NCBI RefSeq assembly: GCF_000801335.2
Contig: NZ_JSEH01000002.1
Span: 1 to 64,000, forward strand
Direction: 5' to 3'
DNA length: 64,000 bases
Source: Desulfovibrio sp. TomC
GTDB taxonomy: Bacteria > Desulfobacterota > Desulfovibrionia > Desulfovibrionales > Desulfovibrionaceae
The notes below the pieces were generated by a model. The model worked only from the letters and a program-made list of their open reading frames with translations, made no database searches and was not told the DNA's origin. A program made the translations under genes and the position numbers. Of this stretch, positions 1 through 9,653 are shown in pieces; the first letter of the stretch is position 1, and the number at the start of each line of letters is the position of its first letter.

Positions 1-35
1 GAAATCGTTTACCTTGACCAGAAGAACGTAAGCCT

Positions 36-2088
36 TCACCTAACCAAAGCAGTTAACTTATTGAAAAAGACTTCATTTCGTTGTTTTGCTATTGACAAAA
101 TATTTTCAAATGAGTTTACAAAGATCAGCATATTGTCTCGCTGAGAAACATATCCATTCATAAATGGTCTAAGCGAGTTTTTGTGTGCTATACGCCCCCA
201 CTTTTCGGTATGACGTACTTCGTTAAGATCAAATATTACATACCCATAAAACATAGCTTCCGGCGATACTCTTAGTTTTTTGGAAGTTTATTTGTACTTA
301 CCATCCTCCAAAGCCAAGTGCAGCACCTTTGAATTCTTAATATCGAACATATAGTTACTAATTTGCGTCACTGGATCGTTGCTAAGTGTAAGCGGTCGCT
401 TAAAATCGACAATATGAATTTCAGAATATCCAGACTCTGAAAGGACATTCGCGTTGTCAGTGTAAGCCATGTTGTAAAAAACTATATCCGGCTCCTTCGA
501 AACATCTGTTCCAGTCAGAACTTCATGTTTGTTTATAGGAATATCGCTTGCTATCCAGTCAACCATAGACAATCTATCGTCGATCAGCCAGAGATTATGA
601 TTAGAGCCAAAGTCAGCAGGAGAGCCTTGCTGGCGCATAGGAAATATTAGGTTGTGAATGAAATCTTCTTTTGCTGCCTTCTCTCCGGAAAACACTGTAA
701 GTGCTTTCTCATACAATTTAAGCACGTGTTTTCTATACAGAACATATGAAATCACATGGGACTGATTAAGCAGTGCGAAACGCTTAACTTCTTCGTCGAA
801 TTCTCTCCTAAAAGAGTCAAAATCAATGGCACACTCTGTCTCAACTCTTGATATTAGAGCCTCAATCTCTTCCCGAGAATCATCGAGGTGCTCATAAAGC
901 TTTTCACGGAATTTCTTTTTTATTTCACTCTCGCCGGATGACACGAGATCCTTGATATCTTCATCTGAAAATGGAACTACCCTTAGTTCAGGATTTTTAT
1001 CTAAGACTCTTGAGACTGACGCAATCGTCTCTCTTTGGGCATCCTCCAATGAAGAAGTCAAATACAATTAAATAATATTTCTTATCGCTTCATCAATTTC
1101 CTCTAGTGAGATATCCTTCACGTCGTCAAGATGCAGCCTTCCGTCATTTTTTTCTGGTATTAAAAAAATATTTCGCTCTGCAGATATATTGTCAGTAAGA
1201 TACTTCGAGGCAACTAGCCCCATATACCAATACCGATTTCCGCTTTCATCCAGTAGCTGCCTTTTGGGGATAATGTTTGAAACAGGACTCTTATGCTCAC
1301 TCACAACTCTCTCAGATGCACAATAATAAACCCTATGGCGGTCATGTTGGTAATTCTTAACATGAAACAGGCTAAAATCATGCTGACCCAGAGTGAACGT
1401 CTCTGTGTCGCTGACGTAGTTTGCACAGTAACAAACATTGAATTCGCTTTCACCACTGTCCGTGAATGAGACAGTAAATGTACTAGGCCATCCGTTTAAT
1501 ATGAAATAAGGAAAAAATTCTTCAACAATCTCCTTGACCACCGTTGTCGCCAATTTATTGTAATATTTTTTATACTCTGGCCTTATACCAGAAACTTCAA
1601 CAACTTTAGATGTTTCTCCATTTTTTTTCGCATATATCGGTTTTGTGTGTAATTCTGCTGGCACCAAAAGAAATGTGCCTTTTTTTGAACACACCGTTGT
1701 CATTATACGTACTATTAATAGTCACGGTAGAAAAAGCATTCAGCCAAAACAGCCTGCCGACACCCTTGCCTCCACGACTACATTTATGCCTTGTATCTAT
1801 CGTTTTAAACGCATTAAAGTTTTCTTCGTTGAATCCTACACCGTTATCCTCAACCCGGAACCCAACAATTGGCCTTTCTCTTTACTTGTCCGTTATAAGC
1901 TCACATTGATCATCGCCTTCGCGTATCAGAGTGATTTTTATAAGTTGCTTTTCATTCTTTGCACTTGACACCGCATGAAGAGAATTTGACACAGCTTCTA
2001 AAACAGGCAATGCCCATTGGCTTGCAGGTTTCCAACTAAGATTTGCTATTCTGCCATCAATGTCTTGTAGAAGCTGTAGCTGTTCCAT
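36..2088 (-). pseudogene. Decayed GHKL (Hsp90-like) ATPase fused to a PD-(D/E)XK-like nuclease
   Basis: Reading from an ATG at 2088 preceded by a strong AGGAAGG ribosome site, the minus strand encodes a GHKL ATPase: N-box EAVSNSLHA, then VEDNGVGF and GGKGVGRLFWL nucleotide-binding loops. The C-terminal part has PDIVF followed by VDFKRP, which fits a PD-(D/E)XK nuclease, and a family-like tail ending in AKQRNEVFFNKL. The frame is broken by in-frame TAA codons at 1882-1884, 1068-1070 and 288-290, and by one frame change near an eight-A run at 1621-1628. Homology continues through every break, so this was one gene of roughly 680 codons. It lies directly downstream of hsdR, suggesting it was an accessory of the restriction locus. 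An alternative TTG start lies at 2145. Whether any fragment is still made is unknown. Confidence 0.8.
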
Positions 2089-2168
2089 TGATCCTTCCTG
2101 GCCGTGGAAACGTTTGTCAACTAACTTTACAATTCTAGCACACAAACAACAAGTTTTGTTTGCCAGTA

Positions 2169-4568
2169 TTACCTTTGTACGGTGGAATATAAGTGTTCCT
2201 GAAACCCAACAAACACCTCTCGTATCCCTCCCACACTCCCCAGCTCCGCCACTGCATCACTCATCGAATGGTATTTCAATTCAATAAACCCAGGCAGCTT
2301 TTCCTGGTCCAGCTCACTCACCCCTAGGGCCACGTAATGGTCAAGGACAAAGGCCAGGAATTGCCGCTCCTTGGATGAATACTTCGAGAAGATGTGGTCC
2401 TTTCTGCTCTCCACACGTTCGGCTCGACTCATGGGAGCAAGTGTGAAAGCGATGTAGGCGAGAACGTCGAACAGGTCGCTGTCCTCGGCATCAATCATCT
2501 TACTGACCTCGGCAAGCTGTTCACCACCGAAGCCTTTCTCCTCAAGACCTTGAAGCAGTCGCTTCCGGGTATCCGGTTTGCTCCAGATGGCCCGCAGCTC
2601 GTCCTCGTCCTTGAAGAGTTCGGGCAGTTGCCCGTACAGGCTTTCAATGAACTGGGCTGCCGAGAGGGGTTTTCCGTCAGGACTCCAGAAGGTGGTGGCG
2701 GTCATGTGCTGGATCATCCGCTCTTTGCCATCCGCCAGCTTGATCTTCGTCTTCACCCTTTTGCCGCATATGCACGGAATCCGACCGCACTCAGGACAGG
2801 GTTCAGGCTCTCGGACACACTCGCATGGGAGCTTGCCGCATACGGGACATTCCTTGGGTGGCTTGCCCGGTGGACGAGGTTCAGGCTCGATGGGGTCGCC
2901 GTCCCACTCAGGGTCATTGAAATGCTCATATGCCTTCACGAAGTCGTAAATGGTGAAGTAGTCCTTGCCCTCGAAGAGGCGGGTACCGCGACCAACGATC
3001 TGCTTGAACTCAATGATGGAATTGATCGGACGCATCAGGACGATATTCCTGACATTGCGAGCATCTACCCCGGTGGAAAGCTTTTGGGAGGTGGTCAGTA
3101 TGGTGGGGATGGTCTTGTCATTGTCCTGAAATACCCGCAGCCAGCGTTCCCCCTCCGACCCGTCATTGGCGGTCACGCGGATACAATAGTCGGGATCGCT
3201 GCTCTGCTTAGTCTGATTGACGCAGTCCCTGACCGCCAGGGCGTGTTCCTGAGTCGCACAAAAAACGAGCGTCTTTTGGGTCTGGTCGATCATATCCATG
3301 AAGAGCTTGACCCGGTAGCGCTCCCGCTCGGCGATCTCGATGACCCGATTGAAATCGCTCTCGGTGTAGCGCCTGCCTTCCTCGATGTCCCCTTCAATGA
3401 CATTATCGTCAGCGGTGTATACGTACTCATCCAGGGTGGTGGCGATTTGCCTGACCTTAAACGGAGTCAGGTAGCCATCGTTGATCCCCTCTTTGAGTGA
3501 GTACACGTACACGGGGTCGCCAAAGTACGCATAGGTATCAACGTTCCCTTTGCGCTTGGGAGTCGCCGTCAGACCGAGCTGCACCGCTGGCGAAAAATAG
3601 GTCAATATCTCGCGCCAGTTGCTTTCGTCATTGGCCCCACCGCGATGACACTCGTCGATGATGATAAAATCGAAGAAATCGGGAGGATAATCCCCAAAGT
3701 TCGGGGCAGGATTGCCTGCCGCGTCCCGACCCGCCATGAAGGTCTGGAAGATCGTGAAGAAAATGCTGCCGTTTTTGGGAACCATCCCTTTCTTGCGAAT
3801 CGCGTCAGGGGAGATGCGGACCAAGGCGTCTTCGGGAAATGCCGAGAAAGCATTGTATGCTTGGCTGGCGAGGATGTTTCGATCCGCCAGGAACAGGATG
3901 CGAGGTCTGCGACTCGGTTCTCCCCCGCATTTCCAGTCCTTGAGGTTCCAGCGACTTTGGAAGAGCTTCCAGGCGAGTTGGAAGGCGATGAAAGTTTTGC
4001 CTGTGCCGGTGGCGAGGGTGAGGAGGATGCGATCCCTACCTGCCGCTATGGCTTCCAGGGCTTGATTGATGGCATTGTGCTGGTAGTATCTGGCTTCCCA
4101 GCTTCCGCCTTTATCCTCGAAGGGGATGGCTGCGAACCGATCCCGCCACGTATTCTTTTGGGCAAAGGTGGATTGCCAGAGCTGGTCCGGGGTCGGGTAG
4201 GAGTCGACATAGCCTTCGGCCCCGGTGTGCATGTCTATCTGGTAGATTCCCTTCCCATTGGTGGAGTAGGCGAACCGGGCTTGCAGCATGGTCGCGTAGC
4301 GTTTGGCCTGTCCCACTCCTTCCGTGTCTGGAAGGCTGACCCGCTTGGCTTCGATAACGGCGAGCTTCTGCCCTCGGAACACCAGCACGTAATCGGCGAT
4401 ATCCTGCTTACTGCGCTTGCCACCCCCGATGAGCCGACCGTTGGTGATCTTTTCCCGCCTGATCCGGCTTCCTTCGACAACACCCCATCCCGCCGCCGCA
4501 AGAACTGGATCAATCAGCTCCGCCCGGGTTTCCGCTTCGTTCAGGTCATGGGGTATGGGGGAGGACAT
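2169..4568 (-). CDS. hsdR: Type I restriction endonuclease subunit R (HsdR, EcoEI-like)
   Basis: This is the motor and nuclease subunit of a type I restriction enzyme, which translocates DNA and cuts away from the recognition site. The 799-residue protein has an N-terminal nuclease motif (D59 and the EAK at 73-75), a Walker A loop ATGTGKT near 186-192, a DECH box, and a helicase motif VI region (QIVGRGTRL). About 30 residues after the helicase core carry eight cysteines in CPxCG and CxC patterns, a probable zinc-binding insert. The C-terminal part resembles the EcoEI R C-terminal domain. The start codon shares one base with the hsdS stop (TGATG), indicating translational coupling. The frame looks intact and of normal length, so the subunit is probably functional. 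Confidence 0.93.
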   Translation of the reverse strand: MSSPIPHDLNEAETRAELIDPVLAAAGWGVVEGSRIRREKITNGRLIGGGKRSKQDIADYVLVFRGQKLAVIEAKRVSLPDTEGVGQAKRYATMLQARFAYSTNGKGIYQIDMHTGAEGYVDSYPTPDQLWQSTFAQKNTWRDRFAAIPFEDKGGSWEARYYQHNAINQALEAIAAGRDRILLTLATGTGKTFIAFQLAWKLFQSRWNLKDWKCGGEPSRRPRILFLADRNILASQAYNAFSAFPEDALVRISPDAIRKKGMVPKNGSIFFTIFQTFMAGRDAAGNPAPNFGDYPPDFFDFIIIDECHRGGANDESNWREILTYFSPAVQLGLTATPKRKGNVDTYAYFGDPVYVYSLKEGINDGYLTPFKVRQIATTLDEYVYTADDNVIEGDIEEGRRYTESDFNRVIEIAERERYRVKLFMDMIDQTQKTLVFCATQEHALAVRDCVNQTKQSSDPDYCIRVTANDGSEGERWLRVFQDNDKTIPTILTTSQKLSTGVDARNVRNIVLMRPINSIIEFKQIVGRGTRLFEGKDYFTIYDFVKAYEHFNDPEWDGDPIEPEPRPPGKPPKECPVCGKLPCECVREPEPCPECGRIPCICGKRVKTKIKLADGKERMIQHMTATTFWSPDGKPLSAAQFIESLYGQLPELFKDEDELRAIWSKPDTRKRLLQGLEEKGFGGEQLAEVSKMIDAEDSDLFDVLAYIAFTLAPMSRAERVESRKDHIFSKYSSKERQFLAFVLDHYVALGVSELDQEKLPGFIELKYHSMSDAVAELGSVGGIREVFVGFQEHLYSTVQR

Positions 4569-6202
4569 CAGTGCTCCAGGGCGTCCGGGTTGAAGTCAGT
4601 GGGGAGCTCGCCGGAAAAGGCTTTTTGGAGGAGGGATTGCTTAAGCTCATTAAGGGCTGATAGCTTGCTCTGGCAAACTTCTGCAATCGACAGTATGCTT
4701 TCACGAACTGCCAACGACTTGTCCACAAAGACTATTTGTTCATCTAGCCTGGGGAAAGGAAGCGTAAAGTCATTTATTTGTTTTGTACTTAAATTAGGTT
4801 GAGCTGATCCAGCAGATATTTTGAGGCTTTCTTCTTGCTTAGTCAGCAAGAATAAAAATAAGTAGTCAATGCTAAGTCCTATTTTGGGGACAAACCTCCC
4901 TACACGTTGATTCAGCAAGTACGTTTGGCCTGTACGATTAAAACCGACCTTGCCAGTTGTGGCCCCTGACATTGCAATAAGTAAATCACCATCATTTACT
5001 TCGTACTTTCTTAAGTCTTCCTTATAGTCTTTAGGGTCAGCAAAAACTGGTCGATTGTCACAAACTAACTCGTCCTGAATACTGGAAATCCGAAGGACTG
5101 GCATTCCTGACTGCTTAAACAAATTGCTTTTAAAAACAAACCCATTTTGCAGCTTACAGATTTCACCAAGTCTGCAGGTCTTCCAAGCACTTCCGGCTCG
5201 AAAAAAAGCATCTGTCAAATAGCTCTCGAACAACTCCCTGGCATTCGCAATATTCTTCTCAGTGTTGGCGATGGCGGCGTCGATGCGCTCAAAGGCATCG
5301 TCCAAGATGGCGACGATACGTTTTTGTTCTGTGATGGATGGTAAAAGAATCTGCAAATTAGCAATAAATTCTTCCGGTATGCGTTTATGACCGACCGCTC
5401 CAGTCATAATCCTCGCCCCAATCGTCCTGATTATTTTTTGAGACAAATAGTAAAAAATGTACTCTGGCAGAACATCGCTTTTAGATCTCAATACAATATA
5501 TTCGCTTGATCCAAAGCCGATCCCGTTAGTAAGTCCCCGGGCAACTCCAACTTTTCCATTTTCGAAACAAGGAGTTATCTTTGCCAATAGTACATCATGG
5601 TCTGCAAAGTATGTATAGCTCTTGTATGCGTCGGCTAACGCTTTTTCAGAACCAAGAATTAAATCTTTAGTGTAAATTCCAAGACTATTCATGGGGACAA
5701 AAGAAACTGAATCGGAGTCTTGAAGTTTTTTCTTTGCCTCCTTCTTTGGCGGATTGATGATGCACACATCACCCATTGAAACGATAGGCCAAGAAGCCAC
5801 AAAACATCCTTTAATCTCTCCAGAAAATCCGAGTTTTACACTTTCATCGCATGAATCCTGCCCGCTACTTTCAACAAATTCCCCAGAAATATTGTCTTCA
5901 TCACGTTGATAAAAAACAACACCAATTCGAGCAATGTGGTCGCGAAATTTAGCGTAAGTAATATCCCTAAACACTGTCAGGTCAATCGTATAGGGTAGAT
6001 CAAGCGCATCAAGCTCGTCCAGAATCTGATTCACCTCCCTCTGGGAGATGTCCTCTCCAAAAAGACTCAGGTCGATATCCGAGCCGGGCTTGTAGTTGCC
6101 TTTGGCCCGCGAACCATACAGCACTGCCTGTTTTACAACAGGATGCTTTTCGAAGACGGAATTAATCAGCTGAATCGTTTGCTCAGTGAGCCCGTAGCGC
6201 AT
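4568..6202 (-). CDS. hsdS: Type I specificity subunit (HsdS) with N-terminal MNT nucleotidyltransferase domain
   Basis: Residues 1 to about 100 form a minimal nucleotidyltransferase (MNT) domain: GSRAKGNYKPGSDIDLSL has the GSx(10)DxD catalytic pattern. The rest is a standard HsdS: a first target-recognition domain starting near WPIVSMGDV, a conserved helical region with EQKRIVAILDDAFERIDAAI, a second target-recognition domain, and a second helical region ending LLQKAFSGELPTDF. HsdS chooses the DNA sequence recognised by the HsdM/HsdR complex. MNT domains normally occur as separate antitoxin-like proteins paired with HEPN proteins. Here the HEPN gene lies immediately upstream and overlaps by one base (TAATG). 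The fusion is continuous with no stop at the domain junction. The HsdS part alone, about 440 residues, is normal for the family. Confidence 0.9.
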   Translation of the reverse strand: MRYGLTEQTIQLINSVFEKHPVVKQAVLYGSRAKGNYKPGSDIDLSLFGEDISQREVNQILDELDALDLPYTIDLTVFRDITYAKFRDHIARIGVVFYQRDEDNISGEFVESSGQDSCDESVKLGFSGEIKGCFVASWPIVSMGDVCIINPPKKEAKKKLQDSDSVSFVPMNSLGIYTKDLILGSEKALADAYKSYTYFADHDVLLAKITPCFENGKVGVARGLTNGIGFGSSEYIVLRSKSDVLPEYIFYYLSQKIIRTIGARIMTGAVGHKRIPEEFIANLQILLPSITEQKRIVAILDDAFERIDAAIANTEKNIANARELFESYLTDAFFRAGSAWKTCRLGEICKLQNGFVFKSNLFKQSGMPVLRISSIQDELVCDNRPVFADPKDYKEDLRKYEVNDGDLLIAMSGATTGKVGFNRTGQTYLLNQRVGRFVPKIGLSIDYLFLFLLTKQEESLKISAGSAQPNLSTKQINDFTLPFPRLDEQIVFVDKSLAVRESILSIAEVCQSKLSALNELKQSLLQKAFSGELPTDFNPDALEH

Positions 6203-6627
6203 TATTCACTCTCGGATTGTTCGTAGAACGCATTAAATTTTTTGGCCATCTTCAGAAAAGCAGGGTGGTGCTCGTCAAGGATTCTCTCGACAATCTCCTG
6301 GGCTCTTTCAAGATCGTAGGTATGGGACGAGAGGTTCCTGTCCTTGATCATCGTCATCCACGTCTCGCCGTCTTCAAGCAGACCATTTTTAAACGCCTCG
6401 CGGACAGCACCCCTTGAACCGACGATATCGCTGACCCCTTGATATTCGAGGTAGTCCTTCAAGACATTCCAGGCCAGTTCATGAGTAAATTCAAAGGACT
6501 GGATCACTCCCTGTGCTTCCAAGGTGGAAAGCTCCCGCTCCTCGGCCAGCTTGACAGCGTCGGTCAGTGTCTGGAGCGCCTTCAGGTAGTTATTGAAGCG
6601 CTGCTTCCAACGGATGTCTTCCGACAT
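6202..6627 (-). CDS. HEPN-domain protein, HI0074-type nucleotidyltransferase partner
   Basis: This 141-residue, almost wholly helical protein matches the HI0074/nucleotidyltransferase substrate-binding family. The signature DRNLSSHTY near residues 97-105 contains the HEPN Rx4H motif. Family members pair with MNT proteins as toxin-antitoxin modules, the HEPN protein acting as an RNase and the MNT protein modifying it; this is family knowledge, not shown here. The gene starts three bases after the hsdM stop, and its stop overlaps the MNT-HsdS start, so it is embedded in the restriction operon. The HEPN/MNT pair may stabilise the operon or sense its loss. All key residues appear present. Confidence 0.9.
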   Translation of the reverse strand: MSEDIRWKQRFNNYLKALQTLTDAVKLAEERELSTLEAQGVIQSFEFTHELAWNVLKDYLEYQGVSDIVGSRGAVREAFKNGLLEDGETWMTMIKDRNLSSHTYDLERAQEIVERILDEHHPAFLKMAKKFNAFYEQSESE

Positions 6628-6630
6628 GGC

Positions 6631-8136
6631 TCAGCCTCCTTGCGTCGCTCCAAGAAGTGAACGGATGGAACTCAACAATTCGGCGCTCTCCGCATCCAGC
6701 GTGGCAATCTCGTCCAGAATTTCCACGGGATCGCGCAGGGGAGCTTCCTCAGGAGCATTGGGGTTCTTTACCGAGAGGTCAAACGTCGCCCTGTCAATGT
6801 CCTTCACGTCCTTGGTCCAGGACTTCTCGGAATCCGCAAAGGTCGCTTGCAGGGTCACGAACTCTGCCAAGTCGTCGTCATTAAGGGCGGTGGTCTTGCC
6901 CATCTTCCTGCCGGGATCGAGCGTGTAGTACCAGACCTTCCGCGTCGGCGCTCCCTTCTGAAAGAAGAGCACTACCGTCTTCACTCCCGCCCCGAGGAAC
7001 GTGCCTCCGGGACAGTCCAGGATGGTGAACAGGTTGCAGCTTTGAAGCAATTCCTGACGTAAGGCACGAGAAGCATTGTCCAAATTGGACAGAAAAGTGT
7101 TCTTGATGACCACCGCCGCTCTGCCGCCCGCCTTCAGGTATTTGATGAAATGCTGGAGAAAGAGAAAGGCGGTCTCACCGGTCTTTATCGGGAAGTTCTG
7201 CTGAATTTCCCCACGCTCCTTGCCACCAAAGGGCGGATTGGCCAGGATGATGTCGTAGCGGTCCTTCTCCTGCACATCGGCGAGATTTTCCGCCAGGGTG
7301 TTGGTGTGGATGATGTTGGGGGCTTCGATCCCGTGCAGGATCATATTCATGATGGCGATGACGTAAGCAAGGCTCTTCTTTTCCTTCCCGAAGAAGGTGG
7401 AAGTCTGGAGCGCACGAAGCTGATCCACCGTTAAAGTCGATCCATTCCCGTTCTCACTCTCTTTCCCGTCCGGCCCATAGCGCAAGTAGTCAAACGCCTC
7501 GCACAAAAAGCCCGCCGACCCACATGCGCCATCATAAATGGTCTCACCGATCTTGGGCTTGATGACCCTGACCATGGCCCGGATGAGAGGGCGGGGAGTA
7601 TAGTACTCGCCGCCGTTTCTCCCGGCATTCCCCATGTTCTTGATCTTGGCTTCGTACAGGTGGGAAAGCTCGTGCTTTTCCTTCTGGGAGCGAAAGTGAA
7701 GCTGATCCACCAGCTCCAAGGCATCCCGTAAGGAATAGCCGCTCTGGAACTTGCTTTTTATCTCACCGAAGATCTCGCCGATCTTGTATTCGATGGTGTC
7801 CGGTGAGGTGGCCCGCTGCTTGAATCCTCTGAGGTAGGGGAACAACTCGTCATTGACATAAGCAATGAGGTCGTCGCCAGTCAGAGCGTTATCGTGGTCG
7901 AAGCTGCCATCCTGCTTCTTGGGGGCTGCCCACTTGGACCAGCGATGCGCCTTGTCGATGATGTAGGAGTAGTCCTTGCCAAGAAGCTCTGCTTCCATGG
8001 CACGTTCAGCTTCCAGGTCATCGAGGTATCTCAGGAAGAGCATCCACGAGGACTGCTCGGTATAATCCAGCTCCGACGAGCACCCGGCTTCTTTCCAGAG
8101 CACGTCGTCGATATTTTTAAACGTCTGCTCGAACAT
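6631..8136 (-). CDS. hsdM: Type I restriction-modification N6-adenine methyltransferase (HsdM)
   Basis: HsdM uses S-adenosylmethionine to methylate adenines at the site chosen by HsdS, protecting host DNA. The 501-residue protein has the N-terminal helical HsdM domain, AdoMet motif I as DGACGSAGF (residues 202-210) and catalytic motif IV as NPPFGG (300-305). The ATG at 8136 is preceded by AAGGG at short spacing. It is the first gene of a minus-strand operon (hsdM, HEPN, MNT-hsdS, hsdR) with one to three bases between genes. The length is typical and no disruption is seen. Confidence 0.95.
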   Translation of the reverse strand: MFEQTFKNIDDVLWKEAGCSSELDYTEQSSWMLFLRYLDDLEAERAMEAELLGKDYSYIIDKAHRWSKWAAPKKQDGSFDHDNALTGDDLIAYVNDELFPYLRGFKQRATSPDTIEYKIGEIFGEIKSKFQSGYSLRDALELVDQLHFRSQKEKHELSHLYEAKIKNMGNAGRNGGEYYTPRPLIRAMVRVIKPKIGETIYDGACGSAGFLCEAFDYLRYGPDGKESENGNGSTLTVDQLRALQTSTFFGKEKKSLAYVIAIMNMILHGIEAPNIIHTNTLAENLADVQEKDRYDIILANPPFGGKERGEIQQNFPIKTGETAFLFLQHFIKYLKAGGRAAVVIKNTFLSNLDNASRALRQELLQSCNLFTILDCPGGTFLGAGVKTVVLFFQKGAPTRKVWYYTLDPGRKMGKTTALNDDDLAEFVTLQATFADSEKSWTKDVKDIDRATFDLSVKNPNAPEEAPLRDPVEILDEIATLDAESAELLSSIRSLLGATQGG

Positions 8137-8327
8137 GTCGCCCTTGGCTGGGTAAGCGCCGTCTTGTCGGCGTTGCTCCCCAAGCTGTCTTGGAAGGTTC
8201 GCAATCCCGACTTTTTATGTCGCGATCTATATGACTTACTACCGTTTCTAAGTACCCTGGCCCTGACAGGTTTACAAGGGCTGACGCGGTTCCCCAGGCT
8301 ATTTGTCCAAGACTTTCAATTTTACGA

Positions 8328-8354
8328 AGCCCCATTCCCTTCCAGAATGGGGCT
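8328..8354. terminator. Hairpin upstream of hsdM
   Basis: AGCCCCATTC pairs perfectly with GAATGGGGCT across a seven-base loop. No strong T-tract follows on either strand. It could be an old terminator of a gene lost at the IS21 junction. Nothing coding is recognised between the hsdM start and this hairpin. Confidence 0.4.
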
Positions 8355-8479
8355 CCTTCCTTCCTATCTCAGTTGACCATCCCCAGGATCATCCCGCCGA
8401 CACGCTGCAGCCGATACCCACTCTCCGCCATCACCAAGAGCACTGAGCCAACTTGGTGTAAGCGTTGATGGCGTGGTAA

Positions 8480-9640
8480 ATGGCCATGCCCTACGCCTGC
8501 GGCCACCCCCACTCAACACCAGCCTCAACTGTGCAGGTGGATTTTAGTGCCGGCCCCGAGATTACTGACGCTTTTACGGGTGAAGTCACCAAGACGCATT
8601 TCTTCGTGATGACACTGGCTTGGAGCCGGCATCAGTACGCGGAGATCGTTCGTGACCAAAAGATCGAGACGTGGCTTGGCTGTCACCGCCGGGCTTTCGA
8701 GTTTTTCGGCGGCGTCCCGGCCAGGGTCATCATCGACAATCCCAAATGCGCCATCACCAAGGCCTGCTACCACGATCCCGAGGTGCAGCGATCCTATGCC
8801 GCCTTCGCCGAGGGTTGCGGCTTTCTGGTTTCACCTTGCCCACCACGCGATCCACAGGAAAAAGGCCGAGTGGAATCCGGCGTCAAGTATATCAAGAACA
8901 ACTTCATGCCGTTACGTGACTTCCGGAGCTTGCGGGACGCCAATGAGCAGTTGCGAGACTGAGTCATGGGAATAGCTGGCAACCGCATCCATGGGACCAC
9001 CAAGGAGCAACCTTTGGCGCTGTTTGCCGAGACGGAAAAACACATTCTACGTCCCCTGCCGGACGTGCCGTTGGAGCTGGCCGTCTGGGCCAAGGTGAAG
9101 CTGCACGGCAACTGCCACGTCGAGTTCCGCCGCTGCTACTACTCCGCCCCGCACCGTCTGGTGCGTCAAACCCTGTGGCTGCGCGCCACGGAAACAACCG
9201 TCCAGATCTTCCACGACAACGAACTGGTCGTCATCCACTCTCGGCTGTCACGGCCGGGAAGCAAAGCCACTGTCCAGGAGCATCAGCCGCCTGAAGCCCA
9301 AGCCTACATCATGCACGATCCGCAATGGTGTCTGGCCCAGGCCGAGAAGGTCGGTCTGGCCTGTCGGGAGTGCATCGACGCGCTGTTTGCCCACAAGGTC
9401 CTGGACAATCTCCGGGCCGCCCAAGGAACACTTCAGCTCAAGAAGAAGTATGGGGCCAAACGCCTGGAAGCCGCCTGCCGCCGCGCCTTGGACCATCACG
9501 ATCCCCGCTACAACACTGTCAAACGCATCCTGGAAAAAGGTCTGGATGTCCTGCCGCGTCCCGTTTTCCATGAGGAGGTGAAAGAGGTCTACAGAGGAAA
9601 GTCGAAATATTGCCGTGAACTGCGAGGAATACTGCAATGA
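8480..9640 (+). pseudogene. istA: IS21-family transposase IstA, truncated and interrupted
   Basis: The protein matches the catalytic half of IstA, the DDE transposase of IS21 elements. QVDFSAG supplies the first Asp, IIDNPK the second, and KGRVESGVKY the Glu. The N-terminal helix-turn-helix half is missing: IstA-like sequence starts only near 8525, right after unrelated DNA. An in-frame TGA at about 8960-8962 separates the catalytic part from the C-terminal part; a tryptophan codon there would restore one frame. The C-terminal part (YSAPHRLV and similar) then reads to 9640. It should be inactive. Confidence 0.88.
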
Positions 9641-9653
9641 AAAGGAGGAACTC

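Noticed and set aside
36-2088. Reassignment of TAA to glutamine in this gene
   Set aside because: Neighbouring intact genes (hsdR and the HEPN gene) end in TAA, and a frameshift is also present, so simple gene decay explains the stops.
8117-8335. A 72-residue minus-strand gene just upstream of hsdM
   Set aside because: It overlaps the hsdM start and ribosome site and shows no family likeness or initiation signal.
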